Positions 26,096-34,615 of a DNA stretch of 64,000 nucleotides are shown piece by piece. The DNA comes from Streptomyces abyssalis (GTDB taxonomy: Bacteria > Actinomycetota > Actinomycetes > Streptomycetales > Streptomycetaceae), in contig NZ_LJGT01000037.1 in assembly GCF_001751365.1 (NCBI RefSeq), positions 558,001 to 622,000 on the forward strand. Reading direction: 5' to 3'. The notes below the pieces were generated by a model. The model had not been told where the DNA came from, searched no databases, and was given only the letters and a program-made list of their open reading frames with translations. A program made the translations under genes and the position numbers. Positions within the stretch are counted from its first letter, which is position 1; each line of letters starts with the position of its first letter.

Positions 26096-28819
26096 TCAAG
26101 TACGCCGGGGTGCGGTCATGTCCGCGCCGCCGCCACCGCCACCGCCACCGCCACCGCCGCCAGCGTCGCGGCGGTGCTCCGGGACGCAGCCGAGTACGCC
26201 GGCGAGTTCCGTACGGGAGCGGACGCCGAGCTTGGCGTAGACGGTCTGCAGATGGTTGGCGACAGTCCGGACCGCCAGACCGAGCCGCGCGGCGATGGCC
26301 GCGTTCTCCAGCCCTTGCGCCGCCAACTCGCCCACCTCGCGCTGCCTTTCGGACAACGGCTCCTGCCGGGGTGCCGGCGCCGACCACACCGCGGTGAAGC
26401 CTCCGCACATCTCGCGCAGCCAGGCCGCTCGCCGTGCGTGGCCTGCCGCGTCCCGCCCGCCGCCGTGGACCGCGGCGCTCGCCGCCGCCTCCGCCGCCAT
26501 GCCGTGGTAGCCGAGCCCGGCCAGCGTTCCCGAGACCTGGCCCAGCGCCGCCGGATCGCCCTCGGCCGCGGCCCGCGCATGGAGCGCCAGTACGGGGAAG
26601 AGGGCGCTGTCGCAGGAGGAGGCCACCTCTTCCAGGCGCGCCGCGGTATCGGCCGAAGGCCGCGTACGGGCCGCGTAGTAGAGAGCCTCGGCGGCGTTGG
26701 TCAGCCGTCCGCCGGCCAGATACCGCCCGGAGAGCGCGACGGCCTCCGCGGCGGCCTCCTCCAGCCGGCCCGAACAGGCCAGGACGCGCACCCGGCCCAG
26801 CGTCAGATGGGCCCGCATCGCCGAGTCCGCGGGCAGCCTGCCGGCGCCGTCCCCGAGCATCCGCCACGCGGCGTCGAACTCGCCGCGTGCGGCCAGTCCG
26901 GCGGCCAACTCGCTGCAGACGTACGCCTGTACGGGGAACGGCGTGTGTTCGTCGGTCAGCGCCCGCGCCTCCCGGAAGTGCGGCAGGGCGGCGTCGTGGC
27001 GTCCCGCCCATGTCTCGCACACGCCCAACTCGAGGCTCAGCAGGGCTGTTTCCTCACCGGCGCCCTTCTCCAGCGCAGCTTCGTAGTACTGCCGTCCGAT
27101 GGCCAGGGCCGCCAGGAGCCGGCCGTCCAGGACCAGTGCGTGCAGGTGGCAGGCCCGTGCGGCGCCGTCCATCGCGGGCCACACTCCGGTCGGCGGCGCC
27201 TCGTTCGTACCGGCCTCCGCCACGACCTTCGCCGGACGGCCGGTGAAGGTCAGCAGGTAGGCGCGCAGCGGCGCCACCGCACCGGCCACCGCGCCGCCCG
27301 GCGGCAGATCCGTGAACCGGGCGGCCCCGGCGGCGTCCGCGGTCCCGGCGGCGTCCACGGTTCGGGCGGCGTCCGCGGTACCCGTGAACTCCGTGACACC
27401 GGTGCCCGCCGCTGCGTCGGCGGATTCGGGGAACTGCGCGTCCCCGCCGCCGAAGACCGCCAACGCCAGTTCGGCCACGGCCAGTTCTGGGGCACTGTCG
27501 CCGTCCGTGCGGGCGGCGCGCACCAGGGCGGCGGCGTCGGCGGTGCGCCGCAGCCCCCAGAATAGGTTGAGCGCGCGCAGCGCGCCGAGGTGCCGCAGAT
27601 CCCGCGCCGACAGCACGGTCTCCGCCTCCTCGGCCTTGCCCTGCACCACGAGTGCTTCCGCCAGCAGGGCACGGCCGTCCGCGTCCGCGACCCTGCGGGC
27701 GAGGTCCTCGGCGAGTTGCGGGTCGTGGCCGGCCAGGGCCTCCGACGCCGCCGCGAGCACATCGCCGTCGGGCACCCTCTCCCCGGCCAGCAGCCGCCAG
27801 TTGACCAGCGGAAGGCGCTCCTCGCCCGCGAGGTCGCTGCTGCCGAGTGCGGCGGCGAACCGGGAGTAGACGGCGCGGCGCGCGGCCGGGGAGGTCCGCG
27901 CGCGTACGACCTCGCCGTAGAGGGGGTGCCCGGCACGGACCACCGGCCGCCGGCCCCGCGTCTCGAGGACGATGAGGGACCGGCGCTCCAGCTCCTCCAA
28001 CTCATCCGGTTCCGTGAGGCGTTCGAGGACCGTCAGCGGCACGGGCTCCACGTGCGATACGAGTTCGAGCGCACGGGCGGGTGCGTCACCGAGCGCACCG
28101 AGCTGTGCGGCCACGAGGTCCCCGAGCTTCTCGTGACCGCCCGGCCTCCCGTGCCACCTCCACACCCCGGCACCCGCGCGCAGCGCTCCGGACCCGCGGC
28201 CCGCGGCGACGACGTGCCGCAGGAAGAGCGGGTTGCCTTTCGTCAGTCTGAAGAGCCGGTCGGCGGTGACGCCGTCGACCGGGCCGCCGAGCGTCAGCCG
28301 CAGCAGTTCGCCGACCTGTTCACGGTCGAGTCCGCCGACGGTGATCTCACGTACGAGGAGGCGTCTGCGCAGCGCCCGTACCGTCGCTGACTCCGGCGCG
28401 CCCGTACGGGCGGTCACCAGCAGCCGTGCGCTGCCGGTGGCCGCCAGGTGCCGGACGAGCGCGGCGGAGACCTCGTCGAGATGGCCGGCCTCGTCGACCC
28501 CGAGGACGACGCGGCGTCCGGCTGCTCCGCGGCGCAGCTCCCGTGCCGCCCGCGCGAAGAGGTCCGCGGCCGGTTCGCGGGTGAGCAGTCCGGACGCGGC
28601 GCCGAAGGGCAGCGAGCTGCTCGCCTCGGCGCCCGAGATCCGTGCCGTGTACATGCCTGCGCCGGCGCACCGCTCCAGCACCGCGTCGGCCAGGCGGGAC
28701 TTGCCGATGCCCGGTTCGCCGGTCAGCAGCGCGCCCGGCCCGTCGCCGTCCAGCAGCAGCGAGCAGAGCGTGCCGATCGACTCGTCGCGTCCCACGAGCG
28801 GCCAGGGGGCACCGTTCAC
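26096..28819 (-). CDS. LAL-family LuxR transcriptional regulator (AAA ATPase), repeat-rich
   Basis: A regulator of about 907 residues in the large ATP-binding LuxR class. Near the start is Walker A GEPGIGKS (about residues 34-41); the Walker B-like VVLGVDEAGHLD follows. A long helical-repeat middle leads to a C-terminal LuxR HTH with ENAAIAARLGLAVRTVANHL. Two low-complexity insertions are unusual: an Ala/Thr/Asp-rich stretch from three 18-bp repeats (27329-27382) and a poly-Gly run near the end from CCACCG repeats. The GTG at 28819 is a best guess. It lacks a good ribosome site, and the frame stays open to 29053 through a tandem-repeat region. Confidence 0.75.
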   Translation of the reverse strand: MNGAPWPLVGRDESIGTLCSLLLDGDGPGALLTGEPGIGKSRLADAVLERCAGAGMYTARISGAEASSSLPFGAASGLLTREPAADLFARAARELRRGAAGRRVVLGVDEAGHLDEVSAALVRHLAATGSARLLVTARTGAPESATVRALRRRLLVREITVGGLDREQVGELLRLTLGGPVDGVTADRLFRLTKGNPLFLRHVVAAGRGSGALRAGAGVWRWHGRPGGHEKLGDLVAAQLGALGDAPARALELVSHVEPVPLTVLERLTEPDELEELERRSLIVLETRGRRPVVRAGHPLYGEVVRARTSPAARRAVYSRFAAALGSSDLAGEERLPLVNWRLLAGERVPDGDVLAAASEALAGHDPQLAEDLARRVADADGRALLAEALVVQGKAEEAETVLSARDLRHLGALRALNLFWGLRRTADAAALVRAARTDGDSAPELAVAELALAVFGGGDAQFPESADAAAGTGVTEFTGTADAARTVDAAGTADAAGAARFTDLPPGGAVAGAVAPLRAYLLTFTGRPAKVVAEAGTNEAPPTGVWPAMDGAARACHLHALVLDGRLLAALAIGRQYYEAALEKGAGEETALLSLELGVCETWAGRHDAALPHFREARALTDEHTPFPVQAYVCSELAAGLAARGEFDAAWRMLGDGAGRLPADSAMRAHLTLGRVRVLACSGRLEEAAAEAVALSGRYLAGGRLTNAAEALYYAARTRPSADTAARLEEVASSCDSALFPVLALHARAAAEGDPAALGQVSGTLAGLGYHGMAAEAAASAAVHGGGRDAAGHARRAAWLREMCGGFTAVWSAPAPRQEPLSERQREVGELAAQGLENAAIAARLGLAVRTVANHLQTVYAKLGVRSRTELAGVLGCVPEHRRDAGGGGGGGGGGGGADMTAPRRT
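26133..26156 (-). repeat. CCACCG x4 tract (poly-Gly codons)
   Basis: Four perfect CCACCG units, flanked by more CCG triplets, encode a glycine run 10-20 residues before the C-terminus of the LAL regulator, after the HTH. Confidence 0.85.
27329..27382 (-). repeat. Three 18-bp tandem repeats inside the LAL regulator
   Basis: Units 27329-27346, 27347-27364 and 27365-27382 share GGCGGCGTCC(G/A)CGGT. On the coding strand they give repeated Ala/Thr/Asp hexapeptides that look like an unstructured insertion in the helical domain. Confidence 0.85.
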
Positions 28820-28891
28820 GGGGCCGCGCTCATCGCTCGGGAGAGCTGCGCGGCCGCCGTGACGGCGGCGGGCGGCAGGGGGCCCGGTGCC

Positions 28892-28966
28892 GGTGATCCC
28901 GGCGTCGGTGATCCCGGTACGGGTGGTCCTGGTGTCGGTGGTCGCAGCATCGGCGGTCCCAGTATC
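28892..28966. repeat. Five 15-bp tandem repeats between the divergent LAL regulators
   Basis: The 409-nt gap 28820-29228 holds five degenerate units, 28892-28906 to 28952-28966, with consensus GGTGGTCCCGGTGTC. They have no stop in the upstream frame of the minus-strand regulator and could encode a Thr/Asp/Ala-rich N-terminal extension, but the absence of a family match there favours an intergenic minisatellite. I see no clear promoter elsewhere in the gap. Confidence 0.7.
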
Positions 28967-29228
28967 GTCCGCACGCCTGTACGGGGGAACGGTCCGGCAG
29001 GGGCGGCGTCGGCGGCAGGGGAGGTCGGCGGGAGGTGTGCCCGCGAGGGACACGTGCGGCGGTCAGGGGCGGGCCGGCGGGAAGAGACGAGCCGGCGGGA
29101 CGGCGGCCAGGGGGGCGCCGTCCCGCCGGAGTTCCCCCTTGCGGCCACCCTTCACCGGCTCGTGTGCGGCGGTCATGAGTAACCCATGACCATTGCTTTT
29201 CCTTCGCGCCCGTGACCAGGATCGACGC

Positions 29229-31802
29229 GTGCGCTCCGACTTCCTGACCTGCTCCTGGCCGCTGTCCGGCCGGAGCGACGAAGTCGCCGGACTGGCCGGG
29301 CGGTTGACCCGGCCCGACGCCGGCCGGGTGCTGCTGCTCGGTGAGGCGGGCGTCGGCAAGACCGCGCTGTGGCGTGAGGTTCTGGACCGCTGCGGAGAGC
29401 GCGGGGCGCACGTACTGTCCGCGGCGGGCGGCGCCTCCACCAGCGACATCCCCTTCCTGGCGCTGTCCGACTGGGCCGGCCCGGCAGGGACGGAAACCTT
29501 CGAGAGCATGCGCCGGGCCGTCCGCGCACAGGCCGGGCCCCGTCCCCTGGTCCTCGGGATCGACGAAGTGGACCATCTGGACGGCGCGTCCGCCTCCCTC
29601 GTCGCCGCGCTGGCGCAGGAAGCCGGCGCGGCGCTGCTGCTGACCGCACGATGCCCGGAACCGGAACCGCGGGAGGGCGTGCTCCCCGGGCCGCTGGGGC
29701 GCGTCCCCTGCGAGACGGTGCAGGTCGAACCGCTTTCCGAGCCGGCTTTCGACCGCCTGCTCCGAGCCGTCCTGGACGGCCCCGTCGACGGCCTCACCAC
29801 GGGCGCGCTCTGGCGGATGTCCGAGGGGAATCCGCTCTTCCTGCGCCATCTGCTGCTCGCCGGCGCGGAGAGCGGCGGGCTGCAGCGCAGGCACGGGGTG
29901 TGGACGTGGCGGGGCCCGGCCGGCGGCCATCCGCGGCTGCGGGACCTGGTGGCCGGCGCGGTCGGAGTGCTTCCGGACGAGGAGGCCCGCGCGCTCGAAT
30001 ACGTCGCACAGGCCGGGTCCGTGCCCCGTACCGCGCTGGAATCCCTGATCGGCGCGGAGGCCCTGGCCGGGCTGCGGCGGCGGTCGCTGATCACCGTGCG
30101 GCCCGAAGCGGAAGGCGAACAGGTCCGCGTCGCGCACCCGTTGTACGGCGAGGTCGTGCGCGCCGGGACGGGCCCTCTGCGCCGCCGCCGCATACACCGG
30201 GACCTGGCCGACGCCGTGGACCGGTGCGGCGGTGCGCCCGACCCGATCCGCCCCGTGCTGTGGAGGCTGCGTGCGGGAGCCGAGGTCCCCGAGGCACGGC
30301 TGGTGCGCGCGGCCTCCGCCGCGCTGCGGCACTCGGACCCGCAGCTCGCGCAGCGTCTGGTGGCCCACCTGCACAGCCCCGGAGCAGTACGGGTCCACGG
30401 ACAGGCACTCGTGGCCCAGGGGCTGGCCGCCGAGGCGGAGGAGTTGCTCGCCACCCGCGACGGGCCGCCCGCGCTGCGCGCCCTCAACCTCTTCTGGGGG
30501 CTGCGCCGCCCCGCGGAAGCACGTGCCGTGCTCGACGGGCTCGACGAGGCCGCCGCGAAGGAGCCGGAGACGAGGGTGGCCGCACGGGCGCTGGCGCTCT
30601 TCACCCACGGCGAGAGCCACGCCCGGGACGTGCTGCCGTCGGCGCTCGACGCCCCGGACAGCGGGGACTGGCTGACCGACAACGCGGCGGCGACCCTGCG
30701 GGCGTACGCCCTGACACTCCGCGGCAGGCCGGCGCGGGTCGTCCGGGAGTTCGAGCGCGGAGCCATCGGGCTGCCGCCCGCCTGGGGCTCGATGCGCGGC
30801 GCCGCCGAGGCGTGCCATGTGTACGCCATGGTCATGGCGGGAGAGCTGGAGGACGCGCTGCGTACGGCCGGGCGCTACTGCCGGGAGGCCCTGGAGCGCG
30901 GTGACGAGGCGGAGCTGGCGCTGGCGGCGTTCATCCGCGGTGTGGCGCTGTACTGGGCGGGCCGGCCCGATGAGGCGCTGGAGCCGCTCCGGGAGGCGCA
31001 GGCGCTGGTCAACGAGCAGACGATCTTCCCCGTCGAGGGGATCATCGTCACCGAGTACGCCTCGTGCGCGGCGGCCCTCGGCCGTACCGAAGAGGCCTCC
31101 GAAGCGCTCGCGGTGGCGGCCGGCCGCTTCCCGGAGGGCTCCAGCATGCGCGAGAACCTGCGCAAGGGCGAGGTACGGGTGCACGCCGCGGCGGGACGGG
31201 TGGCACTGGCAGCGGACCTGGCCGACCGGCTCGCCGAGACGTATCTGGCCGGGGGCAGGTTGACCACCGGTGTGGAGATCGCCTATCTGTGCTGCCGGCT
31301 GCGGCCCTCCGCCGCTGCCGCACGCCGTCTGCACGAGGCGGCACAGGAGTGCGACAGCGAGCTCTTCACGCTCTTCGCCCGTCACGGGAGCGCACTCGCC
31401 GGGCGCGACGTGGCCGGACTCTCGGCGGTGGCCGAGGAGCTGGCCTCACTCGGCTACGCGGGTCTCGCCCTGGAGGCCGTCCAGGCGGCACGTGATCTGA
31501 GCAGCGGCCGTGTGTCGGACGAACTCGCCAGGCGGGCCGGGGAGTTGGCGAGAGGCCGCCCCCCGGGCCCGCGTTCACCGTCCCCCGCTCCGGCGCGCGG
31601 ATCCGGCGAACTGACCGGCCGGGAACGGCAGATCTGCGAGCTGGCCGCGTCCGGGATGAGCAACCCGGACATCGCCGGGTACCTGCGCATCTCCGTCCGC
31701 ACCGTCGCCAACCACCTGCAGCGCGCCTACGACAAGCTGGGTGTCAAGCGGCGCGCGGATCTCCCGGGCGCGCTGGCACTGCCGTCCGCAGACGGCTCGT
31801 GA
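29229..31802 (+). CDS. LAL-family LuxR transcriptional regulator (AAA ATPase)
   Basis: An 857-residue paralogue of the divergent regulator. Walker A is GEAGVGKT (residues 38-45), Walker B-like is PLVLGIDEVDHLDG, and the NPLFLRHLLLAG segment is shared with its neighbour. A helical-repeat middle leads to the C-terminal LuxR HTH (LTGRERQICELAASGMSN, then YLRISVRTVANHLQRAYDKL). It probably needs ATP and an unknown inducer to activate transcription, as MalT does. The GTG at 29229 is chosen because AGGA lies seven bases upstream; a TTG at 29193 is also in frame. Unlike its neighbour it has no low-complexity insertions. Confidence 0.85.
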   Translation: MRSDFLTCSWPLSGRSDEVAGLAGRLTRPDAGRVLLLGEAGVGKTALWREVLDRCGERGAHVLSAAGGASTSDIPFLALSDWAGPAGTETFESMRRAVRAQAGPRPLVLGIDEVDHLDGASASLVAALAQEAGAALLLTARCPEPEPREGVLPGPLGRVPCETVQVEPLSEPAFDRLLRAVLDGPVDGLTTGALWRMSEGNPLFLRHLLLAGAESGGLQRRHGVWTWRGPAGGHPRLRDLVAGAVGVLPDEEARALEYVAQAGSVPRTALESLIGAEALAGLRRRSLITVRPEAEGEQVRVAHPLYGEVVRAGTGPLRRRRIHRDLADAVDRCGGAPDPIRPVLWRLRAGAEVPEARLVRAASAALRHSDPQLAQRLVAHLHSPGAVRVHGQALVAQGLAAEAEELLATRDGPPALRALNLFWGLRRPAEARAVLDGLDEAAAKEPETRVAARALALFTHGESHARDVLPSALDAPDSGDWLTDNAAATLRAYALTLRGRPARVVREFERGAIGLPPAWGSMRGAAEACHVYAMVMAGELEDALRTAGRYCREALERGDEAELALAAFIRGVALYWAGRPDEALEPLREAQALVNEQTIFPVEGIIVTEYASCAAALGRTEEASEALAVAAGRFPEGSSMRENLRKGEVRVHAAAGRVALAADLADRLAETYLAGGRLTTGVEIAYLCCRLRPSAAAARRLHEAAQECDSELFTLFARHGSALAGRDVAGLSAVAEELASLGYAGLALEAVQAARDLSSGRVSDELARRAGELARGRPPGPRSPSPAPARGSGELTGRERQICELAASGMSNPDIAGYLRISVRTVANHLQRAYDKLGVKRRADLPGALALPSADGS

Positions 31803-31828
31803 CACCCGCGGCATGCGACACCCGCGGC
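31801..31828 (+). repeat. 12-bp direct repeat after the second LAL gene
   Basis: GACACCCGCGGC occurs at 31801-31812 and again at 31817-31828, four bases apart. The first copy includes the last two bases of the stop codon. No function can be assigned. Confidence 0.7.
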
Positions 31829-31926
31829 TCATGACGCCCGCCGGTCACGCGAGGGGAGCCGGTACGCGACGGTGAGCCAGGCGGACCGGAGCCCGGCGAC
31901 CGCTTCATCCGCGGTATCCGGGCGGT

Positions 31927-32769
31927 TCAGGGAATGATGCCCGCCCGGCGGGCCGCCACCACGGTCTCCAGCCGCGTGTGCGTGCCCAGCTTGCGCATCG
32001 CCGAGCGCAGATACGCCTTCACGGTCTCCGGCTTCAGCCCGGTACGGGCGGCCACCGCGGCGTTCGTGCCGCCTCCCGCGATGCACGAGACGATGTCGAC
32101 CTCACGCGGCGTGAGCGAGACCGCTTCCCCGGGGCGTCCCTTTCCGTCCGCGTCCGGCCCGCACGCGGACGCCAGGCGGCCGCACGCGTCGAGCAGTTCA
32201 CGCCGCACTTCGCCCTCCGGCAACCGCTGGGCGAGAGTGCGAAGTTCGGCGTGTGCCTCGCGCACCTCCTCCCAGGCGCGGGGATCGCCGACCGCGGTCT
32301 GCTGCGCCTCCATCAGCCGTTGCGCCTCCTCGCGCACGGCCAGCGTCTGCTCCAGCTCGCGCACCGCGTCGGCGGCGGTGTCCAGGGCGCGGTCGCCGAG
32401 CGCGAGCGACTCCCGCAGCGCCGCGTACACCACACCCCGCACACGGCGGCGTACCACCACGGGGACCGCCAGCACGGAGCGCAGGCCCTCCGCCGCGACG
32501 GCGGCGTCGTACTCGTGGCTGATCACACGTGAGGAGCGGTAGTCGGTGACGGAGGTGGGTCTGGCCAGCGCGACGGCCTTGCCGCCCAGCCCGTTGCCCG
32601 GCGCGATCGCCAGGCCGCGCAGCGCCTGCGTCGTGGTGCCGGTCATCTCTGTGATGCGGTAACCACGGCCCTCTCCGGTCATCCCCGCGAAGGCCACCGG
32701 TATCTCCGTCGTGCGCCGCAGCCTGGACAGTGCCGCCCGTATCGCACCGGATTCGGCCTGATCCGTCAT
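31927..32769 (-). CDS. GAF-domain LuxR-family regulator
   Basis: A 280-residue regulator. Residues 15-130 look like a GAF sensor (APGNGLGGKAVALARPTSV, then LRSVLAVPVVVRRRVRGVVY). A coiled-coil stretch from about 135 to 200 follows. The C-terminal LuxR HTH is at about 215-272 (LTPREVDIVSCIAGGGTN, then TGLKPETVKAYLRSAMRKLG). It is divergent from an acyl-CoA synthetase gene and separated from it by a perfect C5/G5 dyad, so it most likely controls that gene and itself. The ATG is preceded by GAGAGGGG. The ligand is unknown; a fatty acid or acyl-CoA is conceivable from context only. Confidence 0.82.
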   Translation of the reverse strand: MTDQAESGAIRAALSRLRRTTEIPVAFAGMTGEGRGYRITEMTGTTTQALRGLAIAPGNGLGGKAVALARPTSVTDYRSSRVISHEYDAAVAAEGLRSVLAVPVVVRRRVRGVVYAALRESLALGDRALDTAADAVRELEQTLAVREEAQRLMEAQQTAVGDPRAWEEVREAHAELRTLAQRLPEGEVRRELLDACGRLASACGPDADGKGRPGEAVSLTPREVDIVSCIAGGGTNAAVAARTGLKPETVKAYLRSAMRKLGTHTRLETVVAARRAGIIP

Positions 32770-32801
32770 GGCAGTCCCCTCTCGCGTTCACCGCGCGACC
32801 T

Positions 32802-32819
32802 CACCCCCGTTCGGGGGTG
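32802..32819. promoter_or_regulatory. Perfect C/G-rich dyad between regulator and acyl-CoA synthetase
   Basis: CACCCCCG, TT, CGGGGGTG is an 18-base site with eight-base perfect arms, 33 nt from the regulator start and 62 nt from the synthetase start. It is a good candidate binding site for the GAF-LuxR protein. Confidence 0.6.
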
Positions 32820-32881
32820 GTGAGGCGCAGATCACTACAACACGATGCTAAAGCCATGGCTCATGGAACGAGGAGGTCCCG

Positions 32882-34528
32882 GTGACCGGAGAATCCACGG
32901 CGCTCTCGTATGCGAGCGGGACCGCCACGACGCCGCTGCTCGGCGAGACGATCGGCAGCAACCTCGACCGCACCGCGGCCGCGTTCCCCGACCGCGAGGC
33001 CCTGGTCGACGCGACCGACGGCAGGCGCTGGACGTACGCGGAGTTCGTCGCGGACGTCGACCAGCTCGCGCGCGGACTGCTGGCGCGGGGCATCGGCAAG
33101 GGCGACCGGGTGGGGATCTGGGCCGTCAACTGCCCGGAGTGGCTGCTGGTGCAGTACGCGACGGCACGCATCGGCGCGGTGATGGTCAACATCAACCCCG
33201 CATACCGAACACATGAACTGGCCTATGTACTGCGCCAGTCGGGTGTGCGTCTGCTCGTAGCGTCCACCGCGTACAAGACGAGCGACTACCGCGCGATGGC
33301 GCGGGAAGTGGCCGGCGAATGCCCGCAGTTGCTGGAGACCGTCCACATCGGCACCCCGTACTGGGAGGTGCTGACCAACGCCGGACACGAGACCACCGAC
33401 GAGCAACTCAGGGCGGCCGAATCCCGGTTGAGCTGTGACGACCCGGTGAACATCCAGTACACCTCGGGGACGACCGGCTTTCCCAAGGGTGCGACCCTCT
33501 CGCACCACAACATTCTCAACAACGGCTACTTCGTTGGTGAGTTGCTGGGCTACACCGAGCAGGACAGGGTCTGCCTGCCGGTGCCCTTCTACCACTGCTT
33601 CGGCATGGTGATGGGCAACCTCGCGGCCACCAGCCACGGCGCATGCGTCGTCATCCCCTCGGCGACGTTCGAGCCGGCCGCCGCGCTGCAGGCGGTTCAG
33701 GACGAGCGCTGCACGTCACTGTACGGGGTACCCACGATGTTCATCGCGGAGCTCGGCCTCTCCGACTTCCCCTCCTACGACCTCAGTTCGCTCCGTACCG
33801 GGATCATGGCCGGGTCGCCGTGCCCGGTGGAGGTGATGAAGCGGGTCGTCGCGGAGATGCACATGGAGGAGGTGGCGATCTGCTACGGCATGACCGAGAC
33901 GTCACCGGTCTCCACGCAGACACGTACCGACGACGACGTGGAGCGGCGCACCGAGACCGTCGGCAAGGTGCTGCCGCACCTGGAGGTGAAGGTCGTCGAC
34001 CCGGGCAGCGGTGTGACCCTGCCCCGCGGCGAGCCCGGCGAACTGTGCACCCGCGGGTACTCGGTGATGCTCGGCTACTGGGACGACAAGGAGCAGACCG
34101 AGCAGGTCATCGACCCGAGCCGCTGGATGCACACCGGCGACCTCGCGGTGATGCGCGAGGACGGATACCTCGCCATCACCGGACGCATCAAGGACATGAT
34201 CATCCGCGGCGGCGAGAACATCTACCCACGCGAGATCGAGGAGTTCCTCTACACCCATCCCAAGATCTCCGACGTGCAGGTGGTGGGCGTCCCCGACGAA
34301 CGTTTCGGTGAGGAGGTCCTCGCCTGCGTCATCCCGGTCGACCAGGACGACCCGCCCTCCGAGGACGAGATCGTCGCCTTCTGCGAAGGCCGGCTGGCGC
34401 ACTACAAGATCCCGCGCCGGGTACGCGTCATGGCGGAGTTCCCCATGACCGTCAGCGGCAAGGTCCGCAAGGTCGAGCTGCGCCGGGACGCGATAGAGGG
34501 ATCGGAGGCGCTGCCCGGAGCGGTCTGA
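32882..34528 (+). CDS. AMP-binding acyl-CoA synthetase (fatty-acid CoA ligase)
   Basis: A 548-residue member of the ANL superfamily that activates a carboxylic acid to acyl-AMP and then acyl-CoA. Visible core motifs are YTSGTTGFPKGA (from Tyr193), YGMTETSP, the hinge TGRIKDMIIRGGENIYPREI and the C-terminal catalytic Lys in TVSGKVRK. The PFYHCFGMVMG segment is typical of medium- and long-chain fatty acyl-CoA ligases. The GTG start follows AGGAGG by five bases. It is divergent from the GAF-LuxR regulator and convergent with the amidase gene. The chain length accepted cannot be read from sequence. Confidence 0.9.
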   Translation: MTGESTALSYASGTATTPLLGETIGSNLDRTAAAFPDREALVDATDGRRWTYAEFVADVDQLARGLLARGIGKGDRVGIWAVNCPEWLLVQYATARIGAVMVNINPAYRTHELAYVLRQSGVRLLVASTAYKTSDYRAMAREVAGECPQLLETVHIGTPYWEVLTNAGHETTDEQLRAAESRLSCDDPVNIQYTSGTTGFPKGATLSHHNILNNGYFVGELLGYTEQDRVCLPVPFYHCFGMVMGNLAATSHGACVVIPSATFEPAAALQAVQDERCTSLYGVPTMFIAELGLSDFPSYDLSSLRTGIMAGSPCPVEVMKRVVAEMHMEEVAICYGMTETSPVSTQTRTDDDVERRTETVGKVLPHLEVKVVDPGSGVTLPRGEPGELCTRGYSVMLGYWDDKEQTEQVIDPSRWMHTGDLAVMREDGYLAITGRIKDMIIRGGENIYPREIEEFLYTHPKISDVQVVGVPDERFGEEVLACVIPVDQDDPPSEDEIVAFCEGRLAHYKIPRRVRVMAEFPMTVSGKVRKVELRRDAIEGSEALPGAV

Positions 34529-34580
34529 GCCGTGCCCTGCGGGCACCGTCCGCGGAGGGACCGCCGGACCTGCCCGGCCC

Positions 34581-34598
34581 CGCCCGCCCGGGCGGGCG
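34581..34598. terminator. Palindromic terminator between convergent genes
   Basis: CGCCCGCCC directly followed by GGGCGGGCG gives an 18-base perfect palindrome in the 87-nt gap between the acyl-CoA synthetase and amidase stop codons. Confidence 0.65.
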
Positions 34599-34615
34599 GC
34601 CCGGCCCGCGCCCGT

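Noticed and set aside
28830..31385. 851-residue minus-strand frame opposite the second LAL gene
   Set aside because: Antisense shadow with Arg/Gly/Pro-rich composition; the plus-strand frame has clear Walker and LuxR motifs.
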